Made by a program: the position numbers and the translations under genes. 64,000 nt of DNA from Atriophallophorus winterbourni. Lineage: Eukaryota > Platyhelminthes > Trematoda > Plagiorchiida > Microphallidae. Below the pieces are notes generated by a model. That model was not told the origin of the DNA, did no database searches, and saw only the letters and a program-made list of their open reading frames with translations. Positions within the stretch are counted from its first letter, which is position 1. The number at the start of each line of letters is the position of its first letter. Location of the stretch: positions 1 to 64,000 of the forward strand of contig JACCGJ010004931.1 in assembly GCA_013407085.1 (NCBI GenBank). Direction: 5' to 3'. Of the stretch, positions 23,534 through 35,749 are shown piece after piece.

Positions 23534-25109
23534 TATCGCAATCATGGCCCATTTGATTTTCCATCATGATTTTCACGTGACATTGTTTTTATTTGACTTT
23601 TGGGAGTTTTTATCTTTGTTTTACCATGATTTTCATTTTAACTTCTATCGAAACTTCTCACTTTTGACATTCAAGCTACATTAATATGACTTTCATGGAC
23701 AACATTTTGCACACATCTTGTTGCATATGGTATGCTTGGCTGCTATCTTTGGCTAGCCAGGTACGATCTATGGAACATGTATTCAGCCATACTTTTCCTT
23801 GAGTATTCCCATTCCAAGTTGGGTTCCAGTTTGCTAGTCAAACGGATAAGAATGTCAATTTACGTCAGGCCCTTTTTGTTTGATTCTTCGCGAGACCGAC
23901 TCAGTGTTTTCCGCTGTTCCCCCGTTTCGTGATTGATGCCATCTTAAAGTATGTTATCATGCGAATCTGATAGTTTGGTCTCAGGTTTCGAGAAGGTGCG
24001 TCGTTCGTTTACAAAATGATCCCCGTGTTGTGAGCAGGCTATAGCATGTTCCTCGCGCCAGACAGATGCATCGTTAGTGTAGCTCTAGAACTGGATGAGA
24101 GTATTCTTCCCCTCAACAGCTATCACCGCTGTTCGAGTTCGGGTTTAAAATAGCTACTCCATCGATGGTGTCCGCTTTATATTGATTTTCTATGCTTTAA
24201 TGACGAGGGGATTTAAATCGTGTCATCTACCTGTTTGTACTGTTGCTATCATGTACACCAGTTTTGTCGCATTCCGTATGCGAATGTGTGGACTATTGTT
24301 TGCTATGTTCATCGTCTATTTTGCTGGAATCCGAATTGCATATGCACTACAGACTAAAAACTTATTTAGAGCTAGGTGTCTTCGGACCTGTCCAGATATT
24401 GCTGAAATCTTCTTGGCGGTTATGCGTTAACTGTGCCGCAAACGTTGCTTGCTCTGGACGAAACATGATTATAGTTCATCGTGAGCGAAGGTATACTTGT
24501 GCACTTTTCCTGAGGATGTTCGAATAAGAACAAAGATCGCTACAGTGCAGCTCAATTGAATGTGAAAGAAAACCATTATATTGGTGGTGGCTGCATTAGT
24601 TAATAAATGTTGGGCGCATGTGCTCATCGAAATGCGTTCAGCGTAGCCCAGTTTCTTTTCTCCATGCAGCAACTAAACCTCGGAGCGATATGGTATACCC
24701 ACTTAAATGGCCACACAAACTCGGTTGCGCTTCAGTCATGCTTTTCCACAAATGTTTTCGCTAAACATTTCAACTCGACTAATTTCGCAAAAATGTTCGG
24801 CTCGGTTTGAACTGACATATTTTAGCTCAATACGTGATTGATGTGTGACTCTCGGAAAGCCCGATTCTCGATAACCGTCAGTGACAAAAGTTTAGCCGTG
24901 GTAAATTCATTTTGAATATGCTGTATAAAGTTGGTTGCTTTACTTAACTCCTTCGTTTTACCGGGACAACCTAATTAGACAGATTACTCAATACCTTTGC
25001 GATCTCACCAATCGATTAGATATTGTGGTTACTACCGTTGGTTCGCATTTTTCACTACTGTAATCTTTCCACGAAAGCTCTTGACAATAATTTCCAGAAA
25101 GTTAATCGC
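23534..25109. other. Intergenic DNA after Argonaute
   Basis: 3' UTR plus intergenic sequence. I see no convincing gene. An AATAAA occurs at about 24602 but is too far to assign confidently as the poly(A) signal. Confidence 0.4.
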
Positions 25110-25114
25110 TTTAT

Positions 25115-25450
25115 TTATTTTGCGAAAAACACGGAATCCGAAAGTTCATGTAAAATTTCTTGCGCCTTGAAATTCTCTGTGGTAGCATCACATTCGGCCT
25201 TTGTGGCATTCAGCACGTGCAGGCTTTCAAGTAAAGCATCAAGTGTGAATATTCGCGAGTAGTGCTCACTGTTAACTATACCCAGGTGAGTGTGTGTGAT
25301 GGGTACCGTCATTCTAGCAGCGTGTTTGGTGGTTGTTAAAACATCATTCGCAAAAGGCGCCTTGCTGTTACAACCAAAGTCATGTTTCGTTAAAGTTAGC
25401 GCCTTGGTAAAAAACAATATCACCAGTACAATTTTTATGCAGACATCCAT
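25115..25450 (-). CDS. Hypothetical small secreted protein (111 aa), tentative
   Basis: Minus-strand ATG at 25450 opens a 111-codon frame. It starts with a short charged stretch and a hydrophobic run (IVLVILFFTKALTL) that looks like a signal peptide. The rest is soluble, with three Cys including the one before the hydrophobic run, and ends SDSVFFAK-TAA. Two overlapping AATAAA motifs lie across and just beyond the stop (25110-25119), as in genes with very short 3' UTRs. I recognise no family. It could be chance: the same frame stays open for 41 codons upstream of the ATG. Confidence 0.3.
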   Translation of the reverse strand: MDVCIKIVLVILFFTKALTLTKHDFGCNSKAPFANDVLTTTKHAARMTVPITHTHLGIVNSEHYSRIFTLDALLESLHVLNATKAECDATTENFKAQEILHELSDSVFFAK

Positions 25451-26059
25451 CTGGTAGCGTTGAATCCGATTTTGGTGCTTTGTTGTGCGCACGAAGTGCA
25501 ATTCAGAACGGCACTTCGCTGACTGCGCTTTTATTGTGTGTAAATTTGTTTGCAGCGAGATTTCTCGCTCCAAATTCCGTTTACAAACGTATTTAGAATG
25601 TATCTAGAAGTTTCCGATGCAGGAATTCGCCAAACGAAAGCATTTATTGAAGTTCTACTTTTCTAAACAACCTCGTTCTTGATACTTGTAACTCTCTTCG
25701 AGGCGGTTCGAGCCTAATCAGCAGGGTTGCTATAGTTAAACTTAATAGTATTTATAAAACTGGAAAGCAAATTTGGTGGTTTTCCTGAATAGATTTGCTA
25801 TCCGCACAAAATTGGTACATGGCGATAAAACAAATAAAAATAACAGAACCTAACGATGTCGAGTTAACCAGTATGATATACAAGAGCTACGTAATGAATT
25901 ATCAAGTCTGATGTATAATATTGCTTTCGTTCACCGCAAAGCGGTTTCTGGCTGTTTGTCCTAATTCGATGGAAACATTAGGATAGGGTTCTGGGAGTCT
26001 TAAAACAAAGAGAATATCTAATTTTCTTGAACATTTCTGTAGTTCTGCAACCACAATTA

Positions 26060-26918
26060 CAGTGGAACCCGGGTACAACGAATCGCTGGGGGGAGTGTAA
26101 AATGTTCGTTAAAAGCGGAGTTCGTTGCAAGTAAAACGCATTGTCAGACGTGATTTTGCCGCCGTTTTTCTGTACACGTGTAAACAATAAAGAAGTGAAG
26201 AATGTCTTACCTTTGTGTGTTTCTGCATGCGTGTAATCCATTTGATGAATAGATGATGCCACAACAGACAGATCACAACATTAAATCCAAGTTCATGTTA
26301 ATAATAGTACATTTATTCTAAAATGAAGTAGTAGAAACATCTTGCACACACTGACAGTCCAATCTCACGTTTCATGACGTAGATGGCGTTGATCTTTTGT
26401 TTAAGTTTTGACTTCGCCACCGCCTCGATCTCTCTTTCGACGTCTTTTCCTTCTATCCAAAAAATCTCCTGCAGAAATCAAGAGCACTCCTGGCATCTTT
26501 CACAGAAGGAGCTACGACTTCTGTGTCACTGTCTTCGTCCGACAATGGCACTGCGGCTGTACCAGTCACAGAGAATTCACGTGATTTTCTTGTGCGTGCG
26601 TACGAGTCAGTTAGCACACTGTAGGCTAGGCTGCCTGTGTCTCGCTAAACTGTGTCAGTTCTATTCTTAGCGCACTGCAGGCCACTCTTGACGGAGCATT
26701 GTGTGTTAAAGGCAATACAAAGCGAGTTCGTTGTATGTATGAACTTTATTGAACAAACATAGCTGTCGGGAACGTGTACAGTGTTAGTAAAAGGCGAGAT
26801 TCGTAACGAACAGATTCGTTGTATGAATGTTTTAAATGAGCTTACAAAGAAGGAATTTATTTGGGAAATCATGGTGAGTTCGTTCAATTCATGAATTCGT
26901 TGTAGGTGGGTTCCACTG
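26060..26918. mobile_element. pogo/Tigger-like (Tc1-mariner superfamily) DNA transposon remnant
   Basis: Ends are CAGTGGAACCCGGGTACAAC and, inverted, CAGTGGAACCCACCTACAAC, each flanked by TA. Sub-terminal copies of TTCGTT and CGAAT recur as in Tigger-type elements. The 859-bp interior has no recognisable transposase, so it is non-autonomous or heavily deleted. Confidence 0.72.
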
Positions 26919-27575
26919 TATATTGAATAAAGCATGTTTTCATTTCAAGGCCTACAAGTATACCTTTATTTATCAAGCTCTAAGTTAGACGCGTGAAGTC
27001 TTTCCGGACGAAGTTTACCACTTTGTTGAATGATTCTTACATGGGTCGTTTCGTACCACCAACTAATCGTGATTTCTGGTTTGCCTGTGTGATAAGCATC
27101 ATCACTTTGGTCGACAGATGTGAACCAGGTGCGTGTTTTAGTTGGTGTTTTTCTCAAGATCGTGATGGAAAACATACAGATTGCCTGAACACTAACAATG
27201 TAATATACGACCGTGATACGGAAATTAGACCGTCTACAATTACAACTTGGGTTAAGGCTACCTAGTAATTTCTTACTGGCGTTTGGTTGCAATATAAAAT
27301 CTCTGACAAATTTTCGACAAATGTTCACAATGGGAATTCCTAATGAGTACCCAAAAGTTTTGCACGTTAGCTACGACAGACAAGCAGTGCAATCAATAGC
27401 TCATAAAATGCGCCGCGTGCACTCTGCGTAGCGCGGCAAAATAATTCGGGCTCCAGAGCAAGCGTGTAATTCTTATTCGCTATTGACGTGCTTAATATTG
27501 GGCCTAAGAGTTGGAAAAAGTTGTTCTTGACCGCTCACTGTAAAGCACATAAATCAGACCGATATCATCCACGCA

Positions 27576-27624
<49 letters not shown>
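27576..27624. repeat. (AT)n-(GT)n microsatellite
   Basis: About 30 bp of AT followed by GT repeats, directly before a LINE fragment. Confidence 0.9.
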
Positions 27625-27654
27625 TTGATTACTCGAATACTATTAACTACGTTA

Positions 27655-27845
27655 AACTGTTGGAGCTTTTCAAAACGCAAAATGGTATACACAACGTGCG
27701 TACTAAACAGTTTACTGTATGGCATTGAAGCTCGGACCATTCATATGAGACATGAAAGTCAGCAGAATGATTTACTTAGCACTCATCGTTACTTAAACAT
27801 ATATTGGATGTACAAATTTGGTAGATACATTCTCCTATCCACTAG
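27655..27845 (+). mobile_element. RTE ORF2 C-terminal fragment, sense
   Basis: Plus-strand frame reads KMVYTTCVLNSLLYGIEA and later RYLNIYWMYK, a decayed form of the TKMxVYxACVLSxLLxGSET block better preserved at 32646-32299. Confidence 0.6.
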
Positions 27846-27999
27846 TTTTCAGGATACGGTGTGAAGTGTCAACTATGTGCGCTGTGGGAGAAATTGTTTA
27901 ACCGGTTTCGGACTGCTTTGTATTGTGAAATGCTTTGGAGCACAAAATCGTCGTGTGATCGCGATGCAAATACACGGTCATCATCGGCCGAAGGAGGTT

Positions 28000-30650
28000 A
28001 ACAAAGCTTATATACATCGATAAAGTGACATATGATTCAATCGATACATTGTGATAGATACTCGATAGGTGCATCGATATATACTCAATGCCGGAAGGAA
28101 ATAGAGTGAAAATTTGAATTGTATCCTTTCTGGGATGAAATCGCACAATCCAAGGCAGCGATTAATTCATTTAAACAATCGTGTTCTAACCATAATTACT
28201 CCGATTGAATATAAACAAGGAAATAATTCTTCTTTTCTTCAGTATTTAATCAAAATACAACCACTCTATTTTAGCACTCAACATTACGATTGCAAGGTAT
28301 GTGTTAACGAAGGAAAAAAGAACATTAATCAGTAGGATTTACAAATGGCACACGTCAGTGAATCCCAACTCCTGGAAGTTTATTATTCCACCAACACAAA
28401 GCAAATGATCCACCGAAACTGTTCAATTCATCTATAGTTGTCCGAATGATTAATGATCGCTCCCGTGAACAATCTTGCGCATTAAAGGGGTGAAAATCAA
28501 CGATTCTAATGGTTGATTCGTTGTTACCGATCATGGTAACACACCGGGCACTTGTTTCACATCCTGCCCTCATCCATATGCGTTCATCATCAATCATCCC
28601 CTGTGCAATGTAAGTGTAGTATACAACCATGCTTTGGTAGATGCTTAGTGAATCGGTGCGTGTATAAGATATACTATTTGGCGCGCGCGTCTCTACATGT
28701 ACGAGGAATGAATAGCTGATGGATGTTGGGTGTAATATTCAGACTTTTTGCACACAGCATGTGCTTGTGTGTGATGTGTTTATGAAGATTGTCCACCGAT
28801 GACCGTCGCTAACCGAGGCGGATTGCCCAATGATTCGTGAAATTCATTCGCAATCAACCCGAAAATGTTGATGGTTTACTAAAAAGGATCTAGCTTGTTA
28901 ATGATGAAACGAATGGATTAATTGCATAAATTCATGTGACTTAATTGAATGAACATAATTATGTGCGTCTCCGCGTGGAAGTTAATCAATTTTTTGTTGA
29001 TAATCTGTGTCGCTTCAACTCACAGTGAAGGATGGGGTATGATTTACCGCATGTGAGTTTGTTTTAATTATTGCAAATTACGATTGAATATAACCGCAAT
29101 TGTGATTAATGATTGAATCACGGCGTTTCACAAATGTTCTAGTACTAACAGCATAATTAAGTTTTGCGTCATCTAGCTATGCTGACAAGAAAGCCTGTTT
29201 AGAATTAGTTTGTATTTGCGCTGTTTATGTATCGATTAAAAGATGCTACATATTGCCACACGCAGCATAAATGTTTGGTAGGTTTACTCTCTGATATTCA
29301 ACCGTAGTTTATTGTACGTTTTTGTTGGTGTAAATGTTTATCGACTGGTTCGAGCATCTTATCTCGTCAAAAATTTAAAAGTTTTCCTATTTAAAACCAA
29401 AACACAACACTCACTAATGGCCAGTCTTGAGGTGTACGTTCTGAGGATACAAACAGTATCAAAACTGTCCAGTTTATTAACTTTTGTCTTAAAAATGGTG
29501 CAATGACAATGCCGTTTTGCGAACATGATTTTTGTGCTGCAAAATTTTATACTTTATTGTTGTATTTCGTCTGCTATCGTAGATCAGCAAAAGTTGCGTT
29601 AAAAATTGGCATAATTCCAAGTTATCATCAGTATAGTTTGTATGCAAAGATACTGTCATCACCCAAAAACGATTCCACATTTCGATTGAGCGTTTTAAAA
29701 ACCTTTAACTACTGTTTACACTAATCATTTCTCCAGCTTAGCAGCGCTTAACCAATGAGCTACCCTTGGTTTTTCAGACCTTCGATTCATTATGTGCTAT
29801 CTATTAGCAATTATTTGATTAATTTTCTACCGAGAGAATAAGCTACAATGTTATTTTGGACGTACGAATGCCGAACTATTGCGAGCTTTCGAGTATATGT
29901 GTTTATGTTTTATTCTGCAGACTGCTAGCGTCTAACAGCCCATGATAGAGAAGCGCTCGTATTTTATGAAGCTTATGATGATAGTTATTGTGATCCTAAC
30001 ATATCCAGCATTTACACTCCACATCCGAGTAGCGCAAGATATTGATCGTTTATAAGCTTCTTGCGTACACGCCCAGGAATCAATTTATGATTTGGCATTT
30101 GACAATCTTGGTTCGTCATACTAGCCCCAAACTTTGATTTTATATGAATATTTATACTCCTTTCACTTTAACTGAAAGGTTGTGTGCACCAAAGCATGTA
30201 AACTTTCATACGCTATCGTATGTATGTTGAATAATTATACTGAAATTGAGATTTAATGATGTTATGCAAGTTGCAATTGCTCGTATACCAGGCAATATTC
30301 AAGATTTAGGATTTGTGGTTGAAAAAGCAATTAACTTTACAATAACCATAGAGTCGAACTATTGGTACAAATATATATATGTATGAATAAAATCAAAAAC
30401 AATGGGACGATAATAGTTTATTATTAGTTGGGGGCAAAATTTGGATTAGCTCACATATGATCTCAAGTTTCGACTTGAATATAGATAGGCAAAGGATGGA
30501 ATATGTTAAATTAAAAATAAATAAACACATTCTAATGCACACCATGTAAATTTGCCAAAGTGAAATCATTATCTCAACCCACAACCAAGTTAAAGTAAAA
30601 TTATATTGTGAAATATGGTCACCTTATTGAGAAATTTAATTTTGCTATCA
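28000..30650. other. AT-rich intergenic DNA with many TAAT/ATTA motifs
   Basis: No gene or repeat recognised. 28900-29200 is notable for clustered ATTAAT, ATGATTAA and TTGATTAA words. A 91-codon minus frame at 28630-28355 has no known motif. Confidence 0.4.
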
Positions 30651-30745
30651 AAAAGCTCATTTGCATGCATTCCCATCACACACACCACGACTGGTTGCGT
30701 GATGTTTGCACTCATCGGGTAAGGACAATAGAATCATGTGCTTGC
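30651..30745 (-). repeat. Hammerhead repeat family A, decayed copy
   Basis: Starts GCTCATTTGCATGCATTCCC and keeps GTTTGCACTCATCGGGTAAG. The GAAA and ACCGGU parts of the core are mutated (GACTGGTTGCGT on plus), so it should not cleave. Confidence 0.65.
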
Positions 30746-31714
30746 TATATGCTCTCAATAACAAAATAAATAACTGGACGGAATTTTCACAAAAGTGTTG
30801 TTTTTATGATAGCATCTACAATAGCAAAATATGAAAATGATCAAATTAAAAATCAATATTTAACTGTTTGATGTGGCGTTACTCAAATATTACAACTATA
30901 AGGTTAGTTCAACAAAAATCGTTTGAATGATGAAGATGTTTGGATCAATCATCCGTAGATAATGGATTAAAAGTAGAAATGGGACGAATTGCACTATTTA
31001 TTTGAATGTTACATCGCTATATGTTACATTCACGCTATAATCGTTTTAATTTATTAAGGATTTAAGCTAGCGTTACAGTATTCACCCTGTATCGTGTTGA
31101 AATTATCATGTTTGAGCCTTTAAACTGATTTTAAACCAGTATTTCTACTATAGTTAGTTTCACATACCAGACCATTTAAGTCCATGGGGCTTATGTTTAT
31201 CTTTAGTTTTACTGATACTGGGTGGTACGCGATAATATTTTATTCACTGGTTACTGCGATTTTCTGTTGCCCATATTTTTCAATATTATTTGTCCGGTTT
31301 TCAATTTGGTATGACGCATATTTGAGTTGAGCACATTTACCCAACTGTGAAAACCAGGCGAAATACAGAGACAGAAATGTCGATTGATTTACAGTGAAAT
31401 AATGTATTTCGGGCTTATTTCAATTTAGGTCTGTTTGTATTGAAATCCTAATTACAATCATGCACAGATCACGATGATGAAACCTTATCAAACTTTTAAT
31501 TGGAATGACAGGTTTACAAACCCAATCGCACTTGAAAGCATATAGATGACTAAATTCTCGTTGTCTTTCACTTATTCTGTTATCCCCTGTCGAATTAATT
31601 TAATGATCTTTGCGAATGTTCGACCGAAGCCATCGATGATCGGATTAGAAGTTTCAATCCTATTTTTGTGTAGATCCCCGAATTGAATACTTTTACAAAT
31701 TTATTTGAATTCGT

Positions 31715-31850
31715 GTTTACATGAACTTTCATCACACACACACACACCTCACGACCGGTTTCGTAGTGTTTGCACTTATCATACGGGAACAGTTAGATTA
31801 GGATCCTCATACCTTGAAACACTGGAGAAATGGTAAACAATGGTAAAGGT
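31715..31850 (-). repeat. Hammerhead repeat family A, decayed copy
   Basis: Contains CCTCACGACCGGTTTCGTAG, so GUC, ACCGGU and GAAA are intact on the minus strand, but the CUGAUGA and stem II strand are damaged. The CTTGAAACACTGGAGAAATG block follows. Confidence 0.65.
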
Positions 31851-31949
31851 CAGTTGTTCAAGCAAATGGGTTCAATCCATCTACGTGTGATTGAACAGGT
31901 TTGTAATGCTATTTTTACATTTAGATATGAAATTCCAGTTCGCTGCTGT

Positions 31950-33345
31950 AAAAAGCATAATTGTTGTTTTTGGCCTAATTCAGTCGATGTCGACCGTGGA
32001 TGTACATCACAATCGCATGAATGTTCATGTTCTACAGCTTTTTGAATGACTAAACAGATCGATTCCGGAGGAACAATCTTTCCCGCAGCGCTTGCAATGA
32101 TAGACAGAACTCGGTCGATGGATGTCAGTTTCACACCGGCGGCGTGATCTGCGTTCAGCAGTTAAGAGCCGTATCAGCTCCACCCTAGCTAGCACACGAC
32201 GCTTAACACAATGACTCCAATGTGAGCGGTCAACATCAAGTTCTTTCCAGCTCGCGGGTTTCAATGCCAAGAGCTTTCATATCTCTTTTGCAAAGGTCTT
32301 AGCACCTCAAGTGCGGTCTGCCCATTTGTCGTCTTCCTGATTTCAACTCACGATAGAGTATATCTTTCGGAATACGACCATTTTCCTTTTTGTAGACTTG
32401 GACAAGCCACCGCAGGCGGCCCTGTTGTAGTAGGGTGAACATGCTCAGTAGACCAGCTTTTGTGAGCACTTCAGCATTAATCACTTTGTCCATCCACGAT
32501 ATGTTCAAGATACGACGGATGCTTCGTAGATGGAAAGCATTCAGCTTCCGTTCGTGTCTTGCGTGATGTGTCCAGGTTTCACTGCCGCACAGTAAAGCAC
32601 TTAGTACGCACGCGCTGTATACCATCATCTTTGTCTTTACAGTCAACTTGGAGTTACCCCAAACACGGGAGTTTGATCACGGATAAAATGACAGCTGCTC
32701 TGCCAAACCGCTTTTAAATCTCCATGTCTAGCGACAGTTTATCCGCAATGGTTGAACCAAGATATGTTAAATGATGTACTGACACAAATTGACAGTTTCC
32801 AACAGTGATGATTGGAGGCGATACAATCCCATGACCAGGGACTTTGGTCTTACTCGTGCTGATTGTTAGCCCAACGTCTTTGCCTGTTGACGAAAAACAG
32901 TCCGTTAGCGACTGGAGGTGTTCTTGTGACTGAGTAATAATGGCTGCATCGTCGGTACCCAGCATGTCATGGATTAGCACATCGTTCCTTGGTTTGTGCT
33001 CTGAACCTGTTTAGGTTGAAAAGCTTGCCATCACCTTGCGTGCGTAGGTAAATGCCTTCTGTTCTCGTCGTAAAAGCGTGCTTCAGAAGCAGAGCAAAGA
33101 AAATGCTAACATCGAGGGAACAATAACACAACGTTCTTTGATGCTTCGGAGAAATTCAAATCCTTCTGAACTGAAACCGTTAAAATGGACTGAGTCCTTC
33201 ATGCCAGAATGGCACGAAATAACGAGTTTGAGCAGTCTTGGGGGCAGCCTATAAGATCGAGCATTTTGTAAAGTCCCACCCAGCTGCCATCATTGAAGAA
33301 GGAAATAGTGAATAGGCTGAAATAATACTGTTGTACAGTATTTGA
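31950..33345 (-). mobile_element. RTE non-LTR retrotransposon, RT to 3' end, antisense
   Basis: Minus-strand blocks in order: RT palm and thumb (LISTSKTKVPG is read as LTISTSKTK; HHLTYLGSTIADKLSLD), the connection (SALLCGSETWT, RRILNISWMDKV), then a C2H2-type finger [21 protein letters not shown] is approximated by CxxC...H...C at 32100-32040. It ends in a TTG-rich tail near 31955, typical of RTE 3' ends. The catalytic motif reads TDDAA. Multiple frame breaks. Its 5' part continues at 34380-33960 beyond an insertion. Confidence 0.8.
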
Positions 33346-33372
33346 TGAGCTCAGGTGGAATTCAATTCAATT

Positions 33373-33478
33373 CAAAATATTCATTTGCATGCTTTTCCGT
33401 CACACACCCCACGACCGGTTTCGTGCTGTTTTGCAACTCATCAGGTAGGGACCATAAGCTCAGGATCCGTATGCGCTT
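33373..33478 (-). repeat. Hammerhead repeat family A, compact 106-bp insert
   Basis: The short form: AAAATATTCATTTGCATGC at one end, ATGCGCTT at the other. It is flanked on both sides by GAATTCAATTCAATT (33358-33372 and 33479-33493), which may be a target-site duplication or the tail repeat of the CR1 remnant it sits in. Confidence 0.8.
33407..33450 (-). ncRNA. Hammerhead ribozyme (near-consensus core)
   Basis: On the minus strand: CCCUAC (stem I), CUGAUGA, stem II GUUGC/GCAC with one bulged base and a short loop, GAAA, CCGGUC, then GUGGGG closing stem I with six pairs. Predicted cleavage follows the GUC between 33413 and 33412. Stem III is only the palindrome ACCGGU, so two molecules must pair. 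Confidence 0.75.
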
Positions 33479-33931
33479 GAATTCAATTCAATTTTAATGG
33501 TCTAAAAAGCATATAGCTTAACAAAAACCACAGAATAATATGGCAATTATGAATAACATTTGTAGTAAAACGGGATGTTTGCTTACTAAGCAGTTCAAGA
33601 ATCACGTAAAAATCCATAGGGCAGAAACTGTTTTCAATGTTCAAAGCTTTCATGGTGTAAAATATATAGGTTCTATGTTTGAATTGGTCGACATGAAATT
33701 GTCCAAATCCGATTTGAATATATCCAAGTTGGGTGAATGTGCAATATTACAGGGTAGGCAGTTCCAGGTAAAGCATACATGTACAGAATAAAAATACCTT
33801 CGACAGTTTAGTCTCGAGTTGGGAATAAGTACTGTATAGTCGTGACTCCGGCTGGTTCTGGGTGGTAGTCGGGTGAATAGTTTATTTAGGGGATGGTTGG
33901 GGGTATGCAGTATATTGAACATAAGAATCAA
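33479..33931 (-). mobile_element. CR1-like LINE 3' end, antisense
   Basis: Minus strand 33931-33650 reads SRLNCRRYFYSVHVCFTWNC and an FKSDLDNF block, the C-terminus of CR1/jockey-type ORF2. It is followed by a short 3' UTR (CTTTTTAGACCATTAAAA) and GAATT repeats. It splits the surrounding RTE element. Confidence 0.65.
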
Positions 33932-33959
33932 ATCCCCTCTAAGACGTCGTCACCAGGGG

Positions 33960-34380
33960 CATTCCAATTTCAAAAGCGGTCAATTGCCCTATTGAGCTCA
34001 TCCAGCGTATGGAGAGTATCTAGATTTTCAATGGTTGGCAACCGCTCAACATTTTCAAGTTCATGCGCTAAAAGCGTACTGTCATTGAAGTGGAGAGAGG
34101 AGAAGTGATCTACCCATCTTTCCATCTGCTGAGTTCTGTCGACAATCGAGCTACCAGGTACAGACTTAATGGGAGCCGTTTTAAGTTTGTTTGTGGCAAT
34201 GGCTGTCTTGATCCTATCATACAAACTGTGAAAGTTTCCAATATGAACAGCTTTTTGGATACTGAGGCTAATTTCAGTCCAATAGTCATTTGCACATCTT
34301 CTTGCATTCTGTTGGATATAATACCTAGCTGCTCTTAGAATTTGTAATTTTTCATCTGTTGGCATACCTTAGAACCTTTG
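33960..34380 (-). mobile_element. RTE retrotransposon, linker before RT, antisense
   Basis: 131-codon frame with DYWTEISLSIQKAVHIGNF, TAPIKSVPGSSIVDRTQQME and LHTLDELNRAIDRF. This is the domain between endonuclease and RT and is homologous to 1-502. It is probably the same insertion as 31950-33345. Confidence 0.75.
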
Positions 34381-35341
34381 AATTGATAACAAACATAATT
34401 GTAAATAATACAATTTGACATAAGTAAATTATATTTATTCGTTAAACCCTCAGAAAGAATTTTAAATGGCATTTAAGAAAGTTGAACTTTCATGACACTG
34501 AGGAAGTGAGCTCAGATTACTTGCTACAAAGAGCTCTCACTTGCATCGTTTTGATATCTGCTTCACCTTTATCTTTCGCAAGGATAAGGGGAAATTTAAG
34601 TGATGATAGATGATCGACGGTCTTTCTTACATGGAAATTAATATAATTATTGCAGTCAAAATCAGAGTAGTGGTACTCCAGAGTCTTCTTAATTGACTAA
34701 AGACGCACAACTAAAGTATAACGGAGAATCATTCTGGCTAGGGATCTATTAGCTTAATATGTTTTATATCCGTCAGCAGATATCATAAATATATCAAACC
34801 AAACTCAAAAAATTTCGGAAGCTTGTGTCGTTGATCAGAAATTGTGAAACAGAAGCGTCAGCCAACTAAATAATCGTCATCTTCGTCAAATTGTTTTTTT
34901 TAAATGTTGAGTATAAAGGAGCTCTGGCTTTCACTTGAACCGAGAATGACCAATTTGCAATTTGCGAGTTGATTTTGTTTTGTGTGTGCGATGCTGCGAA
35001 TTCGGAGCTGTATGATTAACCTCACAACCCAAGGTCATGCGCAAATATTTTTCAATAAGAAAATCCGGATCGATCTACTCATCGTTGCTTTCACGTTAAG
35101 TTTCAAATTGAATAAATTGTTTGTTTTGCGTTGTATTGTGAACTATCGTGGTGTGAGAGATAAAACGAATTTAAGATCAGGCAAAATGTTCATTGTTGTG
35201 ACGGGCCCCAGCTATTGAATTATGTTGAAATTTTATACTTTGTTTTGGGATTGGTACTACCGAAAACGTAACTTTAAAGGAACTGCGTACGATACTGCTT
35301 AATTACATACAAAAATAAACGACTTTAAGCTTTATATATAT

Positions 35342-35435
35342 GGGAAATGATTGTGTCAAATACATATATATATATATATATGTGTATTTGACGCAATATA
35401 TATATATATATATGTATATGACGCAATCATTTCCC
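35342..35435. repeat. Long palindrome around AT microsatellites
   Basis: Arms of 17 bp, 35342-35358 and 35419-35435 (GGGAAATGATTG and its complement, one mismatch further in). Inside is a second inverted pair of TGTCAAATACATAT type. The fold is one long hairpin. Confidence 0.8.
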
Positions 35436-35749
35436 GCCTCTCCCCACCTGCTACAGTAAGAATAAGCAGTAAGTTTCGGGAGGATTCCTGAATCCCACCG
35501 CGCTGAGATCGATAGCCGGTACTGAGTCGATCAGCAAAATTTGCAAAATTTGTCTTTGTGATCTACGCACAGCAGTTGAGGACACTATTCGTTTTTCCAG
35601 CCTGAAGATGACGTATCGAAAGTGAGCGTCAAACAATGAGTACATCTCACCCCATAAGGGAAATGACAAGATTTTTCAAAATCTCTTCTGCATACGTCAT
35701 TTCAGCTCAACGGTAAAATTTCTGATTTCAACGCTACATCTCTCATAGA

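Noticed and set aside
25704..25715. GGTTCGAGCC resembling a tRNA B box
   Set aside because: Surrounding sequence does not fold into a cloverleaf.
26966..27328. 120-codon minus-strand frame
   Set aside because: No motif, no start context, and an overlapping open frame on the other strand of similar length.
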